A stretch of DNA of 64,000 bases, taken from Gnetum montanum. Taxonomy: Eukaryota; Streptophyta; Gnetopsida; Gnetales; Gnetaceae. A model generated the notes under the pieces. It was not told the DNA's origin and searched no databases. It saw nothing but the letters and a program-made list of their open reading frames with translations. The stretch lies in NCBI GenBank assembly GCA_015680685.1, contig MNCI01002989.1, positions 455,484 to 519,483 on the forward strand. Direction: 5' to 3'. Positions within the stretch are counted from its first letter, which is position 1; every line of letters starts with the position of its first letter. Made by a program: the position numbers and the translations under genes. Of the stretch, positions 22,891 to 34,869 are shown piece after piece.

Positions 22891-24540
22891 GATGCAATCC
22901 AAGAAAAAAATCCATCGAAGGGGTAAAGAAGGCTAGGGCTCCATCATTTATAGTGATTTTTGTTAGAGATGTCCCACAAGAAGATTGGAACATCTAGGGC
23001 ATCATCAAAGAAATTTTTAAGAGGAAGCTCCAGTAGTGCATTACCTTTTTAGATGTCTTAGTTTTGAAGCACAAGCATCCAACATAGGTTTGAGGTAACT
23101 TGAATGACTACTATCATTTCTAAGTGTTCTCTTGCTTTCCTAATTCATAGATAGCAAGCTTTGTTAGACTACTTCAAGCTTTTGCACTGGACAATTTCGT
23201 TTCCATGAATCTTCTTATCCCTAAGGTGTTAATTAGGGAATTCTATTATAATAATGCTATCTTTGATGCTGTTGTTGGACATTCACATCAACTATTGGGG
23301 GAATTGTTGTTAAGGTCTCTTCCTAAATTGTGAATGTCATTCTAGGTACCTCTAGTCTTGATGTATTCTAGATTACCATTGATACAATGCATGATATTTA
23401 CACAAATGGTATAATGCCCATAGGACATGATGAATTTTGGGATGTTTTGTTTGGCAGAGATATGTCATTTGATAGGGATCATATCTAGAGGAGCAAGATG
23501 ACTCCTGATGCCTCCACCTTGTCATTCATTGTTTTGTATAACATCATGTTAAAAGAAGTAGCTACAGTTATCTACTATCACACCAAGGTTTTGTACTATA
23601 TTTCTTCTTATATGGTTGCCACTGGATCTAGGACACACTCTTTGCTAAGACATTTTAAGCATTTATGACAAGGATAGAATCCTTGGGCACCCCTACCTCA
23701 TCAGTTTGTTGATTCCCTAGAGGGATGTAGCTATTCAAAAATTTCCTTTGCTTAATAGCAAGAGGAGTCTCAACAAGTATGTGGAGAAGAGGAGTACTTC
23801 CCATGTACTAGAAGTAGAACCTAGCACCAAACCTTAGAAATAAAATAAGGAAGCATCTCTATAATTAAGAAGATTCAAATCCACTAGTGCTTAGATTAGC
23901 TCATCACTAAAGAAGCTTCTTCAACCCTATACTTAAGCCATTAGGAAACTTGGAATGAACCTCTCTTACTTGCATAATAGTTTGGATGTAGCTGGGACTC
24001 CTTCTTTCTTTGATTGGCAGGTGTTTGAGGAGGTTACTACTCCTTCTATCTTTGATAGTGAGGAGATGTTCTTGCTCCATCGTAACATTCTTCTGCAATG
24101 GGACCATCATGTATGTATGACTCAAGGATGGAGTTAGATTCTAAACCAAAGGCACCCCCAACTAGTGTCCAGGGAAAGCATCATGATTCCATGTAGGAAC
24201 CAAAGCACCATGATCTAGTCCCTCTTGCTTATATAGTTTCACCTCCTACTAATGTTCCTAGCTCTTTTAAGTAATGGAATATTAAGAGTATCTTTGGGAC
24301 CATGTCCCAATGGGTCCCAATTCAGCAACCACTACCTCCATCAACTCCACTAGCTTCCTCTCAGTTTTAAGTGAAGCTTCATCTTAGGTGGGCTCTAGTG
24401 CATCAGCTTGAATCCTCTAATAAGGATACCTAGAGATCTAGCTAACCCAACAATAGTAGTGATGATGATTAGAAGGAGACTTATCATCCATCTAGAGCAA
24501 TAGTGAATTCTAAGTCTAAGGATGCTACCAAGGTTAGTGA
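22891..24540 (+). pseudogene. Transposon-protein-like (env-position) region
   Basis: In broken frames one reads RLLQAFALDNFVSMNLLIPK then LIREFYYNN (about 23170-23250), and later DEFWDVLFGRDMSFD, STLSFIVLYNIMLKEVATVI and YHTKVLYY (23430-23600). These resemble the plant retroelement domain with a ..LVREFYANL.. start and a ..RLLHYIITRILLPR.. middle, the same broad class as the ORF at 18531. The rest, including an ORF at 23955-24137, is not recognisable. Stops are frequent. Confidence 0.45.
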
Positions 24541-25018
24541 TTAAGCCCTTAGCTGGTTGTTTATTTTCTTATTTTGATGTTCAATAAGGAAGAAATATTT
24601 TTTTTCTCTCACATATGTGATTTTGGGACTTTGCACATATGTGATTGATGTGGAATAAAAGTTGTAGGTAGTTGTACTCTAATGTGCTTCTAGTATATAA
24701 CAATTTGAAAATGGTTATGGATAGATGGTATGTTTTCCCTATTATCTTTGTGTCGTCTATCTTTGCTATTTATTTATTTTGCTTATACCTTGATTATGTA
24801 CCATTGAACCTTCATGTTTATCCTAATCCCTATATATCATAGGAATTTATATGTCTTAATGTTTTTTCTTCATATATTTTATGCACTTTCTTTATATGCT
24901 CTATCCTTTTTGGTCATGTCCAAAAGGAGGGAGAGCTAGCGTATGGAAGTAGCTTATGTATTGGGATAAGACTAAGTGATTTTCTTAAGTTTTGGACATT
25001 ACAAAAAAGGGGGGAGAT
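24541..25018 (+). other. 3' untranslated stretch and polypurine tract of the copia derivative
   Basis: AT-rich DNA without a gene. It ends in acaaaaaaggggggagat (25001-25018), a typical copia polypurine tract directly before the LTR start. Confidence 0.6.
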
Positions 25019-26095
25019 TGTGGATCTTTTGGTATATCAAAATGTTAAGAAAAATGGAAAACAAGGTTTTTTGTGTGTGTGATTGTTGTGCTTGCAGAAA
25101 AACTTGGATTAAGCCTTAGGTTGAGACAAGAAGGTTTGTAGAAGATCACAATTGTGGACAAGGAATGATGAATTCATCATGTAAAGGAAGGTTAAAAAAA
25201 GATGTCCATGAGAAATAGTAGACGTGTTGGCAGTATTAGAGACTTCATAGACAAAGACGTCTTCAAGAAACAATAGACATCTTTCCTCGAGCAAAGACAT
25301 CTTCATAGAATGCAAGCCAATTTTAGAAACATATCTTTGATTAGACAAAGATGTCTTCTGCAAATGGAGATTTTAGAAAGATGTCTTTCCTAGATAAAGA
25401 CATCTTTCCAGAATAGAGGGAAAATACAGAAATCCATCTCATGCATAAAGAGGATTCTTCCAAGATGGATTTGAAAAAATGATAGCTATAAGAAGAGATC
25501 ATATGCATTGGAAAATATGCAAGCTTATGTGTAATCATTGTACAATCATTTTTTCAACCATTGTAATCTCTGTTCCTTTTCATTATATCATCATTTGTTC
25601 ATTGTAAAGTGTGCTATACCTCAAACTACAAGGATCATCAAACTAAGTTGCATTTATCCCTTGCAATTGTTCTTTCTTGTTGCTGTTTGAGATTAATGTA
25701 CTTCTTGTAAGAAGGCATCTTGCTTGAGCTTGTTGGGATCCTATAGGATTGAGTGATTGGTATTGCTACATAACATTTTGGAGTGAAGCTCATGATTGTA
25801 AAGGTTATGGAAGCCTAGAAACAATATTCCAAGCCTCATAGAACCTTGTGGGATTGAGTGGTTGGTGTTGCAACACAACACTCTAGAGTGGAACTTGAAG
25901 ATTGTATAGGGTGTGGAGCCTTCAAATCATATTTGAGAGAAACAATGTCTAGAGTTGTGGTTGTGATGTACCCTTTGAGTGTGAACTACCCAAGTTGGAT
26001 AATCATGTTAAATTTGTTGTATGTACTTTATCTCAAAAAGTCTTAATTTGAGGAACTTATTCATCTTTCCACCCTTCTAAGTTCAACGATCCACA
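25019..26095 (+). repeat. LTR of the copia derivative (1077 bp)
   Basis: It begins TGTGGATC and ends GATCCACA, a perfect 8-bp terminal inverted repeat, directly after the polypurine tract. Between 25190 and 25415 the palindrome AAAGAYRTCTTY occurs about seven times, a palindrome cluster like that described for Sirevirus U3 regions. The 3' flank (aagac, 26096-26100) is array sequence, so this end inserted into an array unit. The matching 5' copy is missing. Confidence 0.8.
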
Positions 26096-27643
26096 AAGAC
26101 CTCCTACTTATGAACCTCAACATCTAATGCTTCATATAGCTAACCATGAAAGCCAAGCTTTTTCTTATCAAAATATTGATATGCTTTATTTTTATTTTAG
26201 TCTTTTCATTAATGATAGAAAATAATAATAAATATATTTAAAGAAAAAATTAAATTTTGGACTTTAGCCCTTATTGTTAACATCAAGGTTAGGTAGCTCC
26301 TATGCCCAACTATGCTCCATGGGCCATGTAGCCCTATGTAGTAGCCTCATGATGTTTCCATATTATCTGCTACTACTTAAACAACTTTTGCCAAGCCTTG
26401 ATTCTGCTCTGCGATTCTACTCACCACTAGACTAACTCTCTTCTACTACCTCATTTCTATTGCATCTCTTGATCCCATAGTAGTCACATCATTGTAACAA
26501 ATCCTTGTTTATGGGTCATATATCCCTTCGATAGTCCTTGATCCATCACTTTCTTTTCCTTGCCCTTTGCTTGGACTACTAGTAATATCGTCCAAGCTAT
26601 GATACATCATTCTTCATAGGGGTTACTTGCCATAGGTATGACCAAGTTGTAGGATACTTATCATAACCAAGCATCAATAAGAAAAATACTTGTGACCACT
26701 ATAGTCATGACCCTCCATTGCAACTATGCTTATTGCATAACCCATGTGGCCTACCATCTTGTGTTGCCTTCTCACCACCATTACACACACTATTTCATCC
26801 TTCCTTCACTACACATGTCATCATCTCAAGTATCATATGTCATCATTTCTCTACCACTATCCATGTACCACTGATATTTGTTCCACACTCTTCATATACT
26901 ATTTTCTTTCATAGTCTTTGCCAGGAATTGCACCATGTTGTAGTACTAATTTTGTCCATGCTTGCTTGCACACACCATACCCTCAAAGACCTTTCTTCAT
27001 TTTTTAAATCATTTTTCCACTATTTTGGATGTCATTTTTGTAGTAGTCTATAGTTCCATCACAACCTTCTTTACCTCCACCATTACCAAAAATTTCAACA
27101 ATTCACAGTGACCATGAATATCATTGGCAGCATAAAATTTGGCCTCTCATTAACCTACTTGTATATTACTTACATCATAATAACCTACCTTCCATGAAGA
27201 GCTACAAATACCACTAGAATCATAAAATATTACTTTTCATAGAGCTCTGCAAACATCACTTACCTCTTAAAATCCTATCTTCCATGGAGCTCCAATGAAT
27301 ACTACTGATGTTGTAAAATCATACCTCCCATAGAGCTTTGATTGATATTGCTAAAACTATAAAATCTTACCTTCCATAGAGCTTCAATGTACACTATCAA
27401 TGCCATAAAATCTTATTTCCCATGAAACATTGATAAACATCATTGGCACTACGAGCCTACCTCCTTTGCAAGTTCAATAATGGAAAATCATTTCACCAAT
27501 TGACTAAAAAATTTAATTCTTTTGTCAATCAAGGAAAATTTCAAATACCTCAAAAATGGACAATAAAATTTAAATTTAAAAATGGGAAGAAAATTTTTTA
27601 AAAGAAAAGTTAACATGTTAGCATCAATTTAGATAAAAATTCC
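26096..27643 (+). repeat. Array unit U5, without its 5S-like segment
   Basis: It starts at the anticodon/variable-loop side of a tRNA-like segment (26096-26150, gacctcctacttatgaacc). The B box and the 5S-like segment that should precede it are not here, because the LTR ends at 26095. The palindrome region is at 26262-26292, and subrepeats are at about 27100-27450 with ataaaat anchors. Confidence 0.7.
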
Positions 27644-29316
27644 ATAATTAAGTGCACTTATCCTCTAGTAGTATCAGTATTGGTGATCTCTTAAAAATTC
27701 TTGCATTTCATGCCTAAAGTTTTCTACATATCTCAAATTGCCATTAAAAAATATTAGTATTAAAATGATGGAGCTGGGAATGAAACCCAAGACCTCCAAA
27801 TTATTAAGCTCTACATCTTATGCTTCATATAGCTAACCACCAAAACCAAGATTTTGGTTGTTTAAAAATTAATATACATTAATTATATTTAACAATTTTA
27901 ATTAATAAATAATAATAATATTTATAGAAAAAAGTCTGATCTATGACCCTAAAACTCATCATGTAGGCTTATGTAATAGACTTGTGCCATTTCCATGTCT
28001 TTTGCTACTACTTGCATTCCTTTTACTAAGGTTCGAACCTATTTGGTTGCTCTAGTCACTATTGTGTCACCTCTCTTTCATTTTGCAATTCCTTCTACAT
28101 CTTCCAATCCTACAACTATTATGCTCTTGCAAAAACTCCTTCTATGAGATCCATGTAACCCTTCCACGACACTCACTCACTTGCTGCCATCACATTCCTC
28201 TATGCCTCTCACCACTGGTTAGGCTGTCCTAGCCATGGCATGGTTGCTACACTATTGAGAGACATTGTTGTAAGATACTACTAGTAGACTGGCTTGCCAT
28301 GAGAATGGTAAGCCTTGTCATCCTCTACCATTATCCATAATGGCTAGCTAGTGATTATAGATATGTGGCAACAATAGTAATCCATTACTAAATCTACAAA
28401 GAAAGGAAGGACATATAGGTAAGCACACCCAAAATCAACATAATAGTAGGGAGTGGCACCTAGCAAGGATAGCATAGGATGATAGGACATGAAGAGTGCA
28501 GAATAGAGGATAGTGATGGACATTTAACAACAAATGAATGATGGTATGTGTTGCATGAAACAATGTTGCATGTTGTGTAGAAAGGGTGAAATAGCCCAAA
28601 ATGATAGTGTGAAGGCAACGCGAGGTAGAAAGCTATGCAAGAAGCATGGCTATGGAAAATGACTATGATTGTAGTGGTCATGAGGATTTCTCTTATTTCC
28701 TCTTGGCCACAAAGAGTGGCTTGCAACTATGAAGGATGGTGGAGGATGTTGAGGTAAATTATTCCTTATGATAGTACAGTATCCATGCAGTAGCCAAGCC
28801 AATCTTGCTAGTGATGGTTGACATAAAGAAATGTGAGGATGTCAACAAAGCAATGATCATGGAAGGGTTTCATAAATCACAAACATGAATTTTTTGCAAT
28901 GGTATGATAGTGGCATGATTAAGAAATGTAGTATGAATAATGCAATGGAGGAGAGATGGTGAAGCAGTGACTAGCATGGCATGAATGTATTGAGGCTCTA
29001 CAAAATTTATGTGGGTAATACTAGATGACATAGAAATAGCATAGGGCTACATGGGGCTATTGCATAGGGCTACATAGCTAGCGACAACAATAGAAACCTA
29101 TTTATCCTACCCTCTTGCACTTTAATATGCCATAGATTAATGGAGCTCCAATAGATACCATTGGCTTGCCTTTTTAGTAGGTTTAGCAATGTAAAAATTT
29201 TCTATCAATTGATGGAAAAATATAAATTAATGAATTTTTTTTTTTACAAAGCTCCATCAAACATAGGTAGAATAATTTAAAATTTATAATTTGACAACAA
29301 CTATGATAAAAATTTC
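27644..29316 (+). repeat. Array unit U6, containing an internal inversion
   Basis: The 5S-like segment is at 27644-27700 and decayed. The tRNA-like segment is at 27777-27842 (-). Normal unit order runs to about 28385, then 28390-29090 is reverse-complemented, and normal order returns at about 29100 with tggagctccaatag. Confidence 0.75.
28390..29090 (-). repeat. Inverted partial array unit forming a hairpin
   Basis: Read on the - strand it matches the unit stretch from the palindrome/tgcaatagcc block to the gccaggtgttgcaccct block. The 88-codon open frame at 28726-28460 on the - strand has the same composition and word order (REILMTTTIIV) as + strand frames in other units. The forward block 27960-28385 and the inverted block about 28690-29090 are complementary, so a transcript could fold into a stem of about 400 bp. 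Confidence 0.78.
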
Positions 29317-30984
29317 ATAATTAAGCATGCTCATCCTAGATTAGCACTAAGGCTATTTAATCTCTTAAGAACTTTCATTTTCTAGTCCCAAAGTTTTCAA
29401 ATTCGAAAGCTTCAAGTTTTGATTTTGGATATCTTTTTTTATAAACATAATGTTAAAAACTTAATTATAATTAAAAAACATATTAAAGATTTATTAATAT
29501 AGATTATTATTAAATTAAACATATTAAAGTTAAATATTAATGAATAATTTTCTCCTGTATAAAAAACATAATGTTAAAAACTTAATTATAATTAAAATTT
29601 TTCATGAATAAAAAATAATAATAAATATATTAAAGCAAAAAAATTAAATTGTTGGCTTTTGTACTAACACTTAGGATTAAGGCTAGCTAGCCACTATGTC
29701 AGGATGCACCATTGGTTGTCTAGCCATGTGTCATTTTTGTGTTACCTATGGCTACTTGCATGCCTTTATCCAAGCCTTGGCCTTGCCAGGCCACTCTAGT
29801 TGTTGTTGTGTCATCTCTCTTCTACCATTTCATTCCTTCTATACCACCTAAACCTACTGCTTACATGCTCTTGTAACAAACCTTTTTTTGTAGTTCATAT
29901 GATTTTTGCACAATCCTTGCTTCCCCATAACCCTCATGTTCCTCTATGCCTGCCAGTACTGGCAAGATTGGCATGGCTACGACATGGTCATTACACTACT
30001 ATGAAGCATCATTGTAGTCCATCATTGCCAAGGCTAGCTTACAATAAGCACAGAGGACATTGCCATCCTCAACAATGGTAGGCCACTAATTACTACTAAG
30101 TGGAAATAATAGAAATCCTTGAGGCAAATGTATTCATGAACCTTAGCTATAACCAAGCTTCTAACATGGCCAATGAGGCCTCACACATTGTGTTGCCTTT
30201 CTACTACTATTACATGCCATTTCATCCTTCCTTCAATACATGCACTATCATCCCATGCAACTCATGTCATCATTCCTCTATCACTCATGCACCATTTTCC
30301 TCTATTCCATGCTCTTTATGTCCTATCATTATACATAGTCATTGTTAGGTGTTGCACCCTATTACTTCACTAATTTCAACTACATCTACTTATGTGCCAT
30401 ACCCTGCAACACCATCCTCTACATTTTTTTGCAATTTTCACTTTTGTGAAGATCATTTTTATAGCCACTAGTGCCTCCATTACCATAATCTTAGCCTTTA
30501 CTATCATTGAAATCCTAGCTATAAATTTTGACAATCCATGATGACCATGGATAACATTAATACCATAAAATCCTAACTTGCATGGAGCTTCATAGATATC
30601 GCTAGCACCATAAATTCCTACCTTCCATGAACCTTCATGGATACTACTAGTGTCATAATATCTTGCCTTCCATAGAGGTTTGCAGACACCATCAGTGTCA
30701 TAAATTCTTGCCTTCCATGGAGCTCTAATTGACACCACTGATGGCATAAGATCCTACCTAACATGGAGCTCTAATAAACACCACTAGTGCCATTAAGTGA
30801 CCTCCTTCATAGGTTTGGCAATAGGAAAATTTTTGACCAATTGAAAAAAAATTAAAATTTTTACCAATTAATGAAAATATCAATCACATTAAAAATAGGT
30901 AGTAACATTTTAAATTGAAAATGCAAAAAAAAAATTTCAAAATGGAAAATTTGGTTAATTGGTAGCAACTAGGATAAAAATTCC
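29317..30984 (+). repeat. Array unit U7, tRNA-like segment lost
   Basis: The 5S-like segment is at 29317-29380 and decayed in box C. Where the tRNA-like segment should be there is AT-rich DNA with a perfect 34-bp direct repeat (29443-29476 and 29564-29597), suggesting a replication or repair event replaced it. The palindrome is at 29657-29690 and the subrepeats at 30540-30790. Confidence 0.75.
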
Positions 30985-32684
30985 ATATTTAAGCATTGTC
31001 ATCCTGGAGTAGTGCTAATATGAATGACCTCTTGAGAAGTCTCATTTTTCATGTTCAAAGTTTTGTACTTTTGAAGCCGTAACTTTTGATTATAGATGCC
31101 ATTTTTAACTGAAAAAGGGCATTTTCTATGGATTTCTATCTCTCATAAAAGAAAAATAATGTTAAAAATTTAGGACTAGGAATCAAACCCACAATCTTAT
31201 AATTATTAAGCTCACATCTTATGCTTCATATACCTTACAACTAAAGCCAAGCATTTTCTTGTTAAAAATTAATATGCTTTAATTATATTTAAAAATTTTC
31301 ATTCATAAAAATAATAATAATAAAAATAATTTAAATTTTAGACTTTGACCCTAACCCATTAGTTTAGGATAATAATTATCATTGGCTACACACTAGTAGT
31401 TGTGCAACCCTGTGCAATAGTCCATGTCATTTTTGTATGATTTGTCATTGTGTGTATGCCTTCTTCCAATCCATAGCCTCACCATGCCACCAAAGTCACA
31501 ATTGTGTTATCCTTCCTCTATCACATCATTCTTACTACATCACCAAAACCCACTACTTCTGCACCATTACAACAAATCCTTGTTTTCATCCAACAAGGCC
31601 CTTTCATGATCCTCTCTTGCTCATCATCCTCATGTTCATTTACACTTACGACTGCTAGTGGCATTGTCTTGGCTATCATAGCATTGCCATGAGACATTGT
31701 GGCAAGCCATCACTGGTAATGTTAGCTTGCTACAAACATGATTAGCCTCACCATATTCTACCATCTTCCATAGTGGATGATCATTACTTACGGCCAACTA
31801 ATAATAAAAGAAATACTCATGGCCACCATACTTGTGAACCTCCACCACAACTACAACTCCCATGAAGCTAATGTGACCTATTGTCTTATGCTACCTTGTC
31901 ATCATTGCTACATTATGTGTTACCCTTCCTTCAACACATATGCCAGAGCTCCATGTACCTCATGTTGTTATGCCTCTACTATTGTCCATGTGCAATTATC
32001 CTCTACATTCTTCATGTGTTATCATCCTTTTTCATCCTCACTAGATGTTATGCCCAACTATTGCATTGGTTTCAACCATGTGTACATGCATGCCCTACCC
32101 TGTACTTCCATCCTCTACATTTTATATCATTTTCTTCTCTATTGCAAATGTCATTTTCATCAATGTCTATGCCATCATCATCATCATCGTCTTTGCCTTC
32201 ATTATGATCAAAAACCTTGCCTCAAATTTTAGCAATCCATGATAACCATAATCATCATCAACATTAGCAAATTTGGATTACCATGGAGCTCCATGGAAAC
32301 CATTAATGTCATAAAATGATACCTCCCATGGAGATCCATTAACATTGCCAACATCATAAAATCTTGCCTCCCAAGGACTCCACATACACCATTGATACTA
32401 TAAAATCCTACCTCTCATGGAGCTACAATGGACATTACTTATGCCTTAAAAACCAACATTTCATAGAGATTTGATGGACATCACTGGCATTACCAAATTC
32501 CCACCTACACAAGTTTAACAACAAGAAAGTTTTCTATTAATTGATAGAAAAATATAAATTATTTTATCTATCAATGAAAATTTCAAACACATCAAAAATA
32601 GACAATAAAATTTAAACTTAGAAACATGGAGAAAATTTATAAAGATAAAATTTAATGCCTTCACAACAACTAGGATAACAATTC
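30985..32684 (+). repeat. Array unit U8
   Basis: The 5S-like segment is at 30985-31045, followed by T5. The tRNA-like segment is at 31179-31245 (-), with B box GGGTTTGATTCC. Subrepeats are at 32230-32480. A 151-codon open frame (31777-32232) lies in the stop-poor stretch and is not considered a gene. Confidence 0.75.
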
Positions 32685-32748
32685 CATAATTAAGCACATT
32701 CATCCTTTAGTAGTACTAGGATGGATGACCTCTTGGAAAGTATAGTTT
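32685..32748 (+). pseudogene. 5S rRNA-like segment (U9), well preserved
   Basis: ataattaagcac at the box A position, tagtagtactaggatgg across the intermediate element, and gatgacctcttggaaag at box C. Compared with plant 5S rRNA (GAGTAGTACTAGGATGGGTG then ACCTCCTGGGAAGTCC), only a few bases differ in the 3' half. Confidence 0.8.
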
Positions 32749-33360
32749 TCCATGCCCAAAGTTCTAGACCTTTAGACACATAAATTTTCATTTTTTATGT
32801 CTGTTATGGTAAAAGAAAATTCATTTTCTATAGATTTCAAACTCCCATAAAGAAACATAATGGTAAAAGTTTCATGTTGGGAATCAAATTGAAGATCTTC
32901 TAATTATTAACTTCAACATCATATGCTTCATATAGCTAACCATCAAAGAAAGATTTTGCTTGTAAAATAATTAATACACTTTAATTATATTTTACTCTTT
33001 TCATTAATTAAAATAATAATAATGAATATATTTAATGCAAAAATTAAATTTTGAAAATTTTCCCTAACCTTGAGAACTAAGATTAGGTAGCCATTACGAC
33101 TGTACATGTGTCAATGGTTATGTAGGGTTGTGTAATAGCCCTATGTCATTTCCATATCATCTGCTACCACTCACATGTTTTATACCAAGCTTCATCCCTA
33201 CCATATCACTGTAGTCATTTCTACGCCACCTATCTTTAATTTTGTCATTAGTTAACCTTTCCACTACCATGTTGTTGCAATAAATCATTGTTTGCAACCC
33301 ATGGAGCCTTTTCACTACAATTGCTCCCTCACTGTTCTCATGTCCCTCTATGACTCACAC
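32685..33360 (+). repeat. Array unit U9, right part lost to the Tat-family element
   Basis: The 5S-like segment is at 32685-32748 and well preserved (tagtagtactaggatgg, then gatgacctcttggaaag). The tRNA-like segment is at 32879-32945 (-). Unit text ends at about 33352-33362 within catgtccctctatg. Confidence 0.75.
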
Positions 33361-33639
33361 TCTTTTGATGACTCTGGGATTATCCTACAATCCCAACCCC
33401 AAGAGGACAATCAAACAAGTCAAAGAATACATGCATTTACAAAAAGTTACATGATGTAATAAGCATATATAGATCATCATTAGTTATAGATGGTAGAACA
33501 TGCAAACTCAAGGTCATTCTAGATAGATTCATACAAAATTTGTAATATTTTTGAGCTATTAAAAAGAGGTAGAAGATCATGTAAGCTTTCTTGTTCTAGA
33601 TTACTATAGTCATTAATGTCAATTGTTTACCCAACTTAT

Positions 33640-34640
33640 GAACAATAGGAAACAAATAATACAAACAAATGTGCCAACATGAGGTCAAATATAGTTTGAG
33701 ATAAGAATGGTTGATTTCATTAACTAATTCATTTTCATCCATGTTCATCAACTTGAATGCTTTGTTGCCATAATCTTTGATGAGTAGGAAAGGTTTTTTC
33801 TAATTGAGTAAGAATTTATCTACATGCATGTAAACAAAATTGATGACAAGGTCTCCTTCCTTGAATTTTCACCTATTTAGATCATGATGATGCTATTTTT
33901 TTTTTTTGCCTTTGTGGATTTTGCTCAATGTTGGGGTGCATTTTTATTTATCATTTCTTCATCAAGTCAAAGTTAATGATGTGCAACTACTTATTCAACT
34001 CATCATTAATGAAGTCAAATAAATCTATACTTAAGGATGGAACTTGTAATTCAAGAGATAAAATAACTTTAAATCCATAAACTAGGCTTTACAAGGTGGC
34101 TATGGTTGTGGTTTAAAAGGTTTTCCTATAGGTCCATAGTGCATATAAGTGTTTTTCATGCCATTCTCATTTATATTTGCTTAACATATTCTTAAGTAGA
34201 TTCATGATGATCTTGTTTTTGGCTTCAACATGGCCATTGCCCTATGGATAGTAAGGTGATGAAAAAAAATGCTTATTTCTTAGTTGTTGACAAAAAGTTT
34301 GTATTTCTAGGGTATTAAATTCTGGTCCATTTTCTATAACAATTATTAAAGGTAGAACAAAATGGAATGTGATATTATCCAAGATAAATTTATATACTTG
34401 TTATATTGTTCTTTTCTCGTAATGATAGCTTTAGCCTACTTTGTAAAATACTTGATTGTGATGATGATGAAGAATTTGGGTATGATTAATACAACTATGT
34501 CAATTCCCCATCATTGAAATGGCAACGTGATCTAAGTGGTATGTAACTTAATTAACAACACATGTATTATGATTTTGTACAACTAATAAGTGTCACAAGT
34601 TATAACTTTTTGGAGATAGTCACTTTCCATATAGAGCCAA
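33640..34640 (-). pseudogene. pol: Tat-family integrase
   Basis: On the - strand, FFSSPYYP, stop, GNGHVEAKNKIIMNLLKNML (about 34290-34170) is the end of the catalytic core; relatives read ..SSPRHPQSNGQAEATNK... The E of the DDE triad is the E of VEAKNK. Further on, KFKEGDLVINFVYMHVDKF (about 33875-33810) is the conserved C-terminal module following the core (..FKEGDLVLKK..). The HHCC domain and first aspartate are not recognisable. Many stops. Confidence 0.72.
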
Positions 34641-34869
34641 CACTATCCTAAGCATTTAATCTTTATGACCATGGATCTAGGTCTTATATGTCATCCATAC
34701 ATGCCATTGTGTACTTACTCAATGATTATATGGGCTTCCTCCTTACTCATGCTTACTAATAATACACCATTATACAACCTTCAACATAATTTCTTATTTT
34801 CTATGATGATATATTATTAGTAATCCCTAGGTTATGCCATTCTTTTGATTAATCCTTCATATTATGCTA

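Larger units (their letters stand above)
22518..26095 (+). mobile_element. Sirevirus-like copia derivative lacking pol, 5' end missing
   Basis: Directly after the Athila-like LTR comes the interior of a copia gag, then a transposon-protein-like region, a purine-rich tract and one LTR. No protease, integrase or RT can be seen, and no 5' LTR or PBS. A copia gag, a long LTR rich in short palindromes and an extra ORF suggest the Sirevirus lineage; this placement is an inference. The Athila-like LTR end joined in the middle of gag suggests that element inserted here. Confidence 0.6.
26096..33360 (+). repeat. Tandem array segment II (units U5-U9)
   Basis: The array resumes inside a tRNA-like segment directly after the copia LTR and runs to about 33360. 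The 5S-like segments start at 27644, 29317, 30985 and 32685 (periods 1673, 1668, 1700). One unit contains an inversion (28390-29090) and one has lost its tRNA-like segment. Confidence 0.85.

Noticed and set aside
31777-32232. The 151-codon frame as a gene, with similar frames at 46585, 58507, 600 and 2177
   Set aside because: These frames lie in the stop-poor stretch of the array. Start, frame and end differ between units, and two or three frames are open at once.
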